DNA of 6,405 nt from CAZLNO01 sp964561005. Its GTDB lineage: Bacteria > Pseudomonadota > Alphaproteobacteria > Kiloniellales > Rhodovibrionaceae. The notes under the pieces were generated by a model. The model had not been told where the DNA came from. It did no database searches and saw nothing but the letters and a program-made list of their open reading frames with translations. This document shows positions 1 to 4,746 of this stretch, in pieces. A program made the translations under genes and the position numbers. Location: assembly GCA_964561005.1 (NCBI GenBank), contig CAZLNO010000153.1:1-6405 (forward strand). The letters are read 5' to 3'. The number at the start of each line of letters is the position of its first letter. Within the stretch, counting starts at the first letter, position 1.

Positions 1-1189
1 GCGCGGTGTTCGAGCCGATGAAGGCGCCGGCGCCGATCTCGGTCCGGCTCTTCAGGAAGCCGTCGTAGTTGCAGGTGATCGTGCCCGCGCCGATGTTCGC
101 GCCCGCGCCCACCTCGGCGTCGCCCAGGTAGCTCAGGTGGTTCGCCTTGGCGCCCTGGCCGAGCGCGGCATTCTTGACCTCGACGAAGTTGCCGACGCGG
201 GAGTCCGCCTCCAGCACCGCGCCGGGGCGCAGGCGGGCGAAGGGGCCGACCGCCGCGCCGGGACCGACCCGCGCGCCTTCCAGATGGCTGAACGACTTGA
301 TCTCGGCGCCCTCGGAGACCGTGACGCCGGGGCCGAAGACCACATGGGGATGTACCACCACATCGGGCTCGAAGCGGGTATCGTGGCAGAGCGTCACGCT
401 CTCCGGCGCGACCAGCGTCACTCCCGCCGCCATCGCCCGCGCGCGCAGGCGCTGCTGCATCGCCGCCTCGGCATGGGCCAGCTCGGCGCGGGAATTGACG
501 CCCTGCACCTCGTCCTCGGACGCAAGCGCATAAACGACGCCCTCGCCGCCCGAGGCCGCGAGCCCCACGACGTCGGTCAGGTAGTACTCGCCCTTGGCGT
601 TGTCGTTGTCGACCTGCTCCAACAGCCGGAACAGCGTGTCGCCGCACGCGCAGAGCAGCCCCGCGTTGCACAGGTCGATGGCCTGCTCCGCCGGGCTGGC
701 GTCGCGCGCCTCGACGATCCGCGCCACCTGCCCGGCATCGTCGCGAACCAGGCGCCCGTAGCCGCCAGGGTCCTCGGCGCGGAAGCCGAGCACCGCCAGC
801 GCCGCGTCCGCGCGGGCGCGCACCTCGCGCAGGCCGCGCAGCGTCTCCCCCGTGATCAGCGGCGTGTCGCCGTAGACCACCAGGACCTCCCCGTCCGGGT
901 CCGCGGCCAGATCGCCCAGGGCCTCGCGGGCCGTCCGTACGGCGTGGGCGGTGCCCAGGCGCTGGTGCTGCACGACCGTCGGATAAGGGCGCGCGGCCCG
1001 CGCCACCGACTCCATCTCCGGGCCCACCACGACCACGACACGCGCCGGATCGAGGGCCGCGACGGCATCCAGCACGTGGCCCAGCATGGCGCGGCCGGCG
1101 ACCGGGTGCAGCACCTTGGGCAGGCGGGAGCGCATGCGCGTCCCCTCGCCGGCCGCCAGAACCACAACACCGAGCGTGGAATCCGTCAT
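1..1189 (-). CDS. glmU: Bifunctional GlmU: UDP-GlcNAc pyrophosphorylase / glucosamine-1-P acetyltransferase (3' end off window)
   Basis: GlmU is a cytosolic enzyme that acetylates glucosamine-1-phosphate and then couples it to UTP, giving UDP-GlcNAc for peptidoglycan and lipopolysaccharide. 396 residues are visible; the usual length is about 450, so roughly the last 55 are outside the window. The N-terminal uridyltransferase domain (about 1-235) opens with LAAGEGTRMRSRLPKVLH at 11-28, and carries QHQRLGTAHA at 74-83, YGDTP at 106-110 with Asp108, NDNAKGEYYLTD at 195-206 and Asn232 in VQGVNSR. The left-handed beta-helix acetyltransferase domain follows. Aligned by eye with E. coli GlmU, all its key residues are present at a constant offset of 12: Arg321, Lys339, His351 (catalytic base), Tyr354, Asn365 and Lys380. 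The ATG at 1189 places the first motif at the normal distance and has a GGAAG ribosome-binding site. The gene is intact as far as it can be seen. It lies downstream of manC in the same direction, 326 bp away, so it probably has its own promoter. Confidence 0.97.
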   Translation of the reverse strand, partial: MTDSTLGVVVLAAGEGTRMRSRLPKVLHPVAGRAMLGHVLDAVAALDPARVVVVVGPEMESVARAARPYPTVVQHQRLGTAHAVRTAREALGDLAADPDGEVLVVYGDTPLITGETLRGLREVRARADAALAVLGFRAEDPGGYGRLVRDDAGQVARIVEARDASPAEQAIDLCNAGLLCACGDTLFRLLEQVDNDNAKGEYYLTDVVGLAASGGEGVVYALASEDEVQGVNSRAELAHAEAAMQQRLRARAMAAGVTLVAPESVTLCHDTRFEPDVVVHPHVVFGPGVTVSEGAEIKSFSHLEGARVGPGAAVGPFARLRPGAVLEADSRVGNFVEVKNAALGQGAKANHLSYLGDAEVGAGANIGAGTITCNYDGFLKSRTEIGAGAFIGSNTA

Positions 1190-1192
1190 CGA

Positions 1193-1198
1193 TCTTCC
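1193..1198 (-). promoter_or_regulatory. Ribosome binding site of glmU
   Basis: The minus strand reads GGAAGA followed by TCG and the ATG of glmU. This purine run is a short-spaced Shine-Dalgarno match and supports the ATG at 1189 as the start. No other in-frame start with the same support is visible nearby. Confidence 0.55.
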
Positions 1199-1335
1199 AG
1201 GAACTTCTTGATCGGAACTATGAGTCGCTCGCTGCGAGTATGCCACGGCACCGGATCGGCTTCATGCCCTTATCATTGGCGGCAAAGTTGGAATAGCCAT
1301 GCCGGGCACGCCTCAGCCTGCCCCCGTGCGGCCGT

Positions 1336-1357
1336 GGCACGCTGAAGCGTGACCTAC
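1336..1357 (-). repeat. GTAG-headed REP-like hairpin, copy 1
   Basis: On the minus strand the sequence begins GTAGG and then folds as CACGC-TTCA-GCGTG (1351-1347 with 1342-1338), flanked by a GG/CC pair with one bulged base. A GTAG tetranucleotide at the foot of a short palindrome is the known hallmark of REP sequences mobilised by RAYT transposases. A near-copy lies at the end of the MmgE/PrpD gene: the stretch 1342-1358 matches 4563-4579 at 15 of 17 bases, in the same orientation. That this is a RAYT-type REP is inferred from shape only; no RAYT gene is in the window. Confidence 0.6.
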
Positions 1358-1370
1358 GATTCCGGGACGT

Positions 1371-1461
1371 CGCGGGGCGCGGGCTCCCGTCCGCGCCCCG
1401 AACGTTTGACCGCCGTGCGCAACGGAAACGTTCCGGCCGGGGCCGGAGACCCCGACCGGCG
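1371..1461 (-). repeat. Two-hairpin AACGTT intergenic repeat, copy A (inverted relative to copy B)
   Basis: Read on the minus strand this copy has five parts in order. Hairpin 1 (1459-1433) has a 10-position stem with one mismatch on the plus strand, which is a G-U pair in minus-strand RNA, and a 7-nt loop. An AACGTT box (1432-1427) is followed by a 17-nt spacer and a second AACGTT box (1406-1401). Hairpin 2 (1400-1373) has a perfect 10-bp stem, CGGGGCGCGG with its complement, around an 8-nt loop. Apart from the spacer, it differs from copy B (4603-4692) by one base in hairpin 1 and a few bases plus a 1-nt length change in the loop of hairpin 2. The spacer matches at only 6 of 17 positions. 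It lies downstream of manC and upstream of glmU and does not overlap either gene. Confidence 0.85.
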
Positions 1462-1484
1462 AATGGGCTGAACCCAACGCCACT

Positions 1485-1508
1485 GGGTCTCGGCCTCTCC
1501 CCAACGTT
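1485..1508 (+). repeat. Possible degraded half-copy of the AACGTT repeat
   Basis: The plus strand reads GGGTCTCGGCC, then a short C-rich run, then AACGTT. Intact hairpin 1 of the nearby element reads GGGTCTCCGGCC in its loop region and is likewise followed by AACGTT about one stem-arm later. The order and approximate spacing agree, but the stem has lost its complementarity. The resemblance is short and could be chance in GC-rich DNA. Confidence 0.3.
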
Positions 1509-1515
1509 CACCCGC

Positions 1516-2958
1516 TCACTCGGCCGCCGTGCGGCCGTAGGTGTCCTCGAAGCGCTCGATATCGTCCTCGCCGAGGTAGTCGCCGGACTGCACCTCGATG
1601 ACATGCAGCGGCTGGGAGCCCGGATTGGCCAGGCGATGGATCGCGCCCAGCGGAATGTAGGTGGACTCGTTGGGCCGCAGCCGGAACACCTCGTCGTCGC
1701 GCGTCACCTCGGCCTCGCCGTCCACCACCACCCAGTGCTCGGCGCGGTGGCGGTGGCGCTGGAGCGACAGCTTGGCGCCCGGCGCCACGGTGATCCGCTT
1801 GACCTGGAAACGCTCGCCGCGGTCGATGCCGCGATAGCTGCCCCACGGCCGGAAGACCTGGCTGTGCGCCTCCGGCTCGGCGCGCCCCTCGGCCTTCAGC
1901 CGCTTGACCAGTGCGCCGACGTCCTGGGCCCGCTCGCGCGGACAGACCAGCACGACGTCGTCGCTGGCCGCCACCACAAGGTCGCGCACGCCCACGGCCG
2001 CCACCATAGGCCCCCGGTCCGCGCTGCGCAGCAGGCAGTTCTCCGCGTCCTGCGTCGCGACGTCGCCCTGAACCGCGTTGCCGTCGGCGTCCTTGTCCAG
2101 AACGTCCCAGAGCGCCGCCCAGGAACCCAGGTCGCTCCAGCCCAGCTCGGCCGGAACCACGGCGGCGCGCCCGGTGTGCTCCATCACCGCGTAGTCGATG
2201 GAGATGGACGGCGAGGCCGCGAAGGCCTCCTGTCCGACCCGCAGGAAGTCCAGATCGTGCCGCGCCTGCGCCAGGGCGGCGCGGCAGGCCTGCACGACGG
2301 CGGGCTGCAGGCGCTCCAGCTCCGCCAGCAGCAGCCCGGCGGGCATCAGGAACATGCCGCTGTTCCAGGCATAGCCGCCCGCGGCCAGATAGGACTCGGC
2401 GGTCGCCCGGTCGGGCTTCTCCACGAAGCGCGCCACCCGCGCGCAGCCCGGCAAGTCGTCCAATGCCGATCCGCGCTGGATATAGCCGTAGCCGGTCTCC
2501 GGCGCCGTGGGGGTCATGCCGAAGGTGACCAGCCAGCCAGCCCGCGCCGCCGCCGCCGCCCGGTCCACCGCCGCGTGGAAGCCCGCGACGTCGGCGATCA
2601 CGTGATCCGAGGGCAGCAGAAGAAGCAACGCCTCGGGGTCGCGCTCGGCCAGGTGCAGGGCGGCCAGACAGGCGGCCGGCGCGGTGTTGCGCCCTTCGGG
2701 CTCCAGCAGGATCTCGGCGCCCTCCTGCCCGGCCTCGCGAAGCTGCTCGGCGACCAGGAAGCGGTGCTCGGCGTTGCAGATGACCAGCGGCGCGGCGAAG
2801 CGCGCCGGATCGGCCACCCGCGCCAGGGTGTCCTGCAGCATCGTCGCCTCGCCGACCAGCGGCAGAAGCTGCTTGGGATAGAGCGCCCGCGAGGCCGGCC
2901 ACAGCCGCGTGCCCGCGCCGCCCGAGAGAATCACGGGATGAATCGTCACCTTGGCCAA
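1516..2958 (-). CDS. manC: Mannose-1-phosphate guanylyltransferase / mannose-6-phosphate isomerase (type II)
   Basis: This bifunctional cytosolic enzyme makes GDP-mannose. Its N-terminal domain joins mannose-1-phosphate to GTP; the C-terminal cupin interconverts fructose-6-P and mannose-6-P. At 480 residues it has the usual length of ManC/AlgA/CpsB proteins. The transferase domain shows SGGAGTRLWPASRALYPKQ at 12-30, EPEGRNTAPA at 86-95, LPSDHVI at 115-121, GYGYIQRG at 156-163, FVEKPD at 178-183, YAWNSGMFLMP at 196-206 and GWSDLGSW at 273-280. The cupin begins near VFRPWGSY (368-375) and carries the metal-binding QRHRHRAEHW (400-409), IPLGAIHRL (435-443) and VQSGDYLGEDDIERFEDTYGR near the end. 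The start is a TTG at 2958; no ATG, GTG or TTG lies upstream in frame before a TGA, and this start gives the normal N-terminus. It is divergent from the MmgE/PrpD gene. GDP-mannose feeds surface polysaccharide, but no glycosyltransferase or phosphomannomutase gene is in view. manC is the label I chose; algA, cpsB and xanB are names used for the same family. Confidence 0.96.
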   Translation of the reverse strand: MAKVTIHPVILSGGAGTRLWPASRALYPKQLLPLVGEATMLQDTLARVADPARFAAPLVICNAEHRFLVAEQLREAGQEGAEILLEPEGRNTAPAACLAALHLAERDPEALLLLLPSDHVIADVAGFHAAVDRAAAAARAGWLVTFGMTPTAPETGYGYIQRGSALDDLPGCARVARFVEKPDRATAESYLAAGGYAWNSGMFLMPAGLLLAELERLQPAVVQACRAALAQARHDLDFLRVGQEAFAASPSISIDYAVMEHTGRAAVVPAELGWSDLGSWAALWDVLDKDADGNAVQGDVATQDAENCLLRSADRGPMVAAVGVRDLVVAASDDVVLVCPRERAQDVGALVKRLKAEGRAEPEAHSQVFRPWGSYRGIDRGERFQVKRITVAPGAKLSLQRHRHRAEHWVVVDGEAEVTRDDEVFRLRPNESTYIPLGAIHRLANPGSQPLHVIEVQSGDYLGEDDIERFEDTYGRTAAE

Positions 2959-3004
2959 ACTCGTCTCGATCCAGGTTTCTCCGGAAAGCCCCCTCGACTC
3001 GCCT

Positions 3005-3034
3005 ACTGTGCGGACCGGGTGCGCGGCACGTCAA
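3005..3034 (-). promoter_or_regulatory. Candidate sigma-70-type promoter of manC
   Basis: On the minus strand, TTGACG (3034-3029) resembles a -35 box at five of six positions. Eighteen bases further on, CACAGT (3010-3005) is a weak -10 box, matching TATAAT at three of six. Transcription would begin near 2998, about 40 bases before the TTG start of manC. The -35 is good and the -10 is poor, so this is a suggestion only. Confidence 0.3.
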
Positions 3035-3036
3035 GG

Positions 3037-3055
3037 CGGTATCGGCGCGATACCG
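3037..3055. promoter_or_regulatory. Palindrome CGGTATC-N5-GATACCG in the divergent promoter region
   Basis: A perfect 7-bp inverted repeat separated by GGCGC lies between manC and the divergent MmgE/PrpD gene, only 2 bp from the candidate -35 box of manC on its upstream side. A perfect dyad in this position could be an operator for either gene. A competing 5-bp stem, GCGAT/ATCGC, overlaps its right half. The remaining 110 bases before the MmgE/PrpD start contain two further short GC stems (3126-3139 and 3146-3159), which are less informative because they are pure G and C apart from their loops. Confidence 0.4.
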
Positions 3056-3171
3056 ATCGCGGCCTGGCACCCGCCGTCGCCTAGCGCATCCCGCCGCCGA
3101 TGTCGACGCCGAAACAGCATCCGTCGCGCGCTCGCGCGCAAACCCGGCGCGTCGGCGCCTAGCCTGCGAAC

Positions 3172-4566
3172 ATGCCCTGGGACAACCAGCCTCCGGACGC
3201 GGGTGCGCCAAACATGACCGAACGGGTCGGCGAGGTCGTTCACGAGCTGACATTCGCCGACCTGCCGCCGGATGTCGCGGCGCTGGGGCGGCGCTGCCTG
3301 CTGGATCTGATCGGAGTCGCCGCGGCCGGGTCGGCGACGCCGGTGTCGGCCATCATTCGCGACCATGCCGCCCGCCACTTCGGCCCCGGCGAGGACGGGC
3401 CGCGCGCGCGCCTGCTGATGGACGGGCGGCGGTCCAGCCCGGCCGGCGCGGCCCTGGCCGGCGGCATGACCATCGATTCCCTCGACGCCCACGACGGCCA
3501 CGCCCTGACCAAGGGACATGCCGGCGCGGCGGTGCTTCCGGCCGTGTTGGCGCTGGCCGACGCGGCCGCGCCGGCGGACGGGGCGGAATTGTTGACACGC
3601 TTGGTTCTGGGCTACGAGTTCGCGACCCGCGCGGGCATCGCGCTGCATGCCACGGCGCCGGACTACCACACCTCCGGCGCCTGGAACGCGCTGGCCTGCG
3701 CGGCGCTGGGCGCGCGGGCGCTGAGCCTGGACCGCGCGGCCACCGCGCACGCGCTCGGCACGGCGGAGTACCACGGCCCGCGCAGCCAGATGATGCGCTG
3801 CATCGACCATCCGACGATGGTGAAGGACGGTTCCGGCTGGGGCGCCATGGCCGGCGTCAGCGCCGCCTTCCTGGCCGCCGACGGCTTCACCGGCGCGCCG
3901 GCGCTCACCGTCACCGACGGCGCGGTCGCCCATCTCTGGGACGACCTGGGCGCGCGCTGGCGCATCCGCGAGCAGTATTTCAAGCCCTACCCCGTGTGCC
4001 GCTGGGCGCAGCCGGCGATGGAGGCGGCAGCGCAGCTCCTGCGCGAGCACGCGGTTGATGCGGCGGCGATCGACACCGTCACGGTGGAAAGCTTCGACCA
4101 TGCCGTGCGCCTGGCCGCGCGGCACCCGGCGACGACGGAGGAGGCGCAGTACAGCCTGCCCTTCCCGCTCGCCGCCCTGCTCGTGCACGGCCGTCTGGGG
4201 GCGGCGGAGATCGCCGGCGCGGGGCTGTCCGATTCGGCCGTCCGGCGCCTCGCCGAGCGCACCGAGCTGGTCGAGGACCCCGCGCTCACCGCGCGCTTCC
4301 CGGCCGAGCGCTGGGCGCGGGTGCGCCTGCGCCTGGCCGACGGCCGCGAACTGGTCAGCGATCCGGCCACCGCGCGCGGCGACCCGGACTCGCCGCTCGG
4401 TGACGCCGAGATCGCGGACAAGTTCCGCACACTGGCGATGCCGATCCTGGGCGCGGAGGCTGTCGCGCGGATCGAATCCGCCGTGGCGGGGCTGCCGGAA
4501 GGCGGGGACGACGACCTGCTGGACCTGGTGCTGACGCGGCCGGAAACATCGGCGGCGGCACACTGA
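3172..4566 (+). CDS. MmgE/PrpD-family protein (dehydratase, decarboxylase or isomerase; substrate unknown)
   Basis: The MmgE/PrpD family includes 2-methylcitrate dehydratase and cis-aconitate decarboxylase, all acting on small carboxylic acids without a redox cofactor. This 464-residue protein has the normal length and the family marks in order: FADLPPDVAALGRRCLLDLIG at about 28-48, LDAHDGHALTKGHAGAAVLPA at 104-124 in the place of the usual DFDD...HPG segment, DYHTSGAW at 164-171, MVKDGSGWGAMAGVSAAFLA at 216-235, FKPYPVCRWAQPAMEAA at 270-286, EEAQYSLPFPLAAL at 323-336, and GDPDSPLGDAEIADKFRTLA at 403-422. Two things differ from better-known members: the acidic DFDDT segment reads LDAHDGH, and the His usually four residues after KPYPxC is Gln280. 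These suggest a distinct subfamily with its own substrate. The start may instead be Met15 (3214), which gives an N-terminus closer to relatives; neither start has a clear ribosome-binding site. The stop codon lies inside the loop of a REP-like hairpin. The neighbours do not identify a pathway. Confidence 0.92.
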   Translation: MPWDNQPPDAGAPNMTERVGEVVHELTFADLPPDVAALGRRCLLDLIGVAAAGSATPVSAIIRDHAARHFGPGEDGPRARLLMDGRRSSPAGAALAGGMTIDSLDAHDGHALTKGHAGAAVLPAVLALADAAAPADGAELLTRLVLGYEFATRAGIALHATAPDYHTSGAWNALACAALGARALSLDRAATAHALGTAEYHGPRSQMMRCIDHPTMVKDGSGWGAMAGVSAAFLAADGFTGAPALTVTDGAVAHLWDDLGARWRIREQYFKPYPVCRWAQPAMEAAAQLLREHAVDAAAIDTVTVESFDHAVRLAARHPATTEEAQYSLPFPLAALLVHGRLGAAEIAGAGLSDSAVRRLAERTELVEDPALTARFPAERWARVRLRLADGRELVSDPATARGDPDSPLGDAEIADKFRTLAMPILGAEAVARIESAVAGLPEGGDDDLLDLVLTRPETSAAAH

Positions 4567-4578
4567 AACGTGCCCTAC
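4557..4578 (-). repeat. GTAG-headed REP-like hairpin, copy 2, overlapping a stop codon
   Basis: On the minus strand it begins GTAGGGCAC and closes with GTGCC. The GGCAC/GTGCC stem (4557-4561 with 4570-4574) has an 8-nt loop holding the TGA (4564-4566) of the MmgE/PrpD gene. It is the partner of the hairpin at 1336-1357 and has the same orientation, but its inner stem pairs are lost to two mismatches. The last codons of the gene therefore appear to be supplied by the repeat. The CCTACG at 4574-4579 can also pair with CGTAGG at 4593-4598. Confidence 0.55.
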
Positions 4579-4602
4579 GCAGCGGGTCCGTCCGTAGGAA
4601 AG

Positions 4603-4692
4603 CGCCGGTCGGGGTCTCCGGCCCCGACCGGAACGTTTCGTCCATGCACCGACTTGAAACGTTCGGGGCGCGGACAGAGCCCGCGCCCCGCG
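4603..4692 (+). repeat. Two-hairpin AACGTT intergenic repeat, copy B
   Basis: This is the better-preserved copy. Hairpin 1 has a perfect 10-bp stem, CCGGTCGGGG (4605-4614) with CCCCGACCGG (4622-4631), around a 7-nt loop. Hairpin 2 has a perfect 10-bp stem, CGGGGCGCGG (4664-4673) with CCGCGCCCCG (4681-4690), also with a 7-nt loop. Between them GAACGTTTC (4631-4639) and GAAACGTTC (4656-4664) form a third 9-bp inverted pair around 16 bases, so the whole element can fold as three stems or a cruciform. The two AACGTT boxes start 26 bases apart, exactly as in copy A. It lies in the gap between two convergent genes. It could influence 3' ends of both transcripts, but there is no T tract to call it an intrinsic terminator. 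Confidence 0.87.
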
Positions 4693-4708
4693 CGATACCG
4701 CGAAGGTC

Positions 4709-4736
4709 GGCGGTTTGCTTCGCGAAACCGCCCTAC
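4709..4736 (-). repeat. GTAG-headed REP-like hairpin, different stem sequence
   Basis: On the minus strand GTAG is followed by a perfect 8-bp stem, GGCGGTTT with AAACCGCC (4732-4725 with 4716-4709), around an 8-nt loop. The stem differs from the hairpins at 1336 and 4557, but the GTAG head and orientation are the same. It ends 10 bases after the betA stop on the betA transcript. I recall similar GTAG-GGCGG hairpins as common intergenic repeats in proteobacteria, but could not check. Confidence 0.55.
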
Positions 4737-4746
4737 TCCATGGTCG

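Larger units (their letters stand above)
1190..1515. other. Intergenic region between manC and glmU
   Basis: This 326-bp stretch has no gene I can support. The part next to glmU (about 1199-1330) is less GC-rich than its surroundings and should hold the glmU promoter. I could not find a convincing -35/-10 pair there; the best single match is a CATAGT box on the minus strand at about 1218-1223, with no good -35 partner. The rest (about 1336-1508) is repeat material described in separate entries: a GTAG-headed hairpin, one full copy of the two-hairpin element, and a possible degraded fragment. A small stem ACCCA/TGGGT (1472-1476 with 1484-1488) lies just downstream of manC. No T-rich tract follows any of these stems, so an intrinsic terminator cannot be claimed. 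Confidence 0.6.

Noticed and set aside
1190..1214. CGATC/GATCG inverted repeat around the glmU ribosome-binding site
   Set aside because: The stem is only 5 bp with a 15-nt loop, which is expected by chance at this scale.
137..1345. Plus-strand open frame (402 codons) antisense to glmU
   Set aside because: glmU on the minus strand has all its catalytic residues; the plus frame is Arg-rich and runs into the intergenic repeats.
1218..1604. Minus-strand open frame (128 codons) spanning the manC-glmU gap
   Set aside because: Its sequence is largely the repeat elements read as protein, and it overlaps the end of manC out of frame. No ribosome-binding site or family resemblance supports it.
1603..3084. 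Long plus-strand open frame (493 codons) antisense to manC
   Set aside because: The opposite strand encodes full-length ManC with all motifs; this frame resembles no family and is Arg/Gln/His-rich, as antisense GC-rich frames usually are.
1508..3253. Long open frame (581 codons) on the minus strand overlapping manC
   Set aside because: It is out of frame with manC, rich in Arg, Gly and Ala, and has no recognisable motif. It is a by-product of high GC content.
3031..4563. Long minus-strand open frame (510 codons) antisense to the MmgE/PrpD gene
   Set aside because: The plus strand carries the conserved MmgE/PrpD motifs over the whole length; this frame has none.
4603..4692. Bidirectional intrinsic terminator between the convergent genes
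   Set aside because: The stems are strong, but no run of T follows on either strand, and the same element also occurs between two co-directional genes.
1336..4736. CRISPR array or transposon ends
   Set aside because: There are only two large copies, inverted and 3 kb apart, with no regular spacing, no target-site duplication I could find and no transposase or Cas gene.
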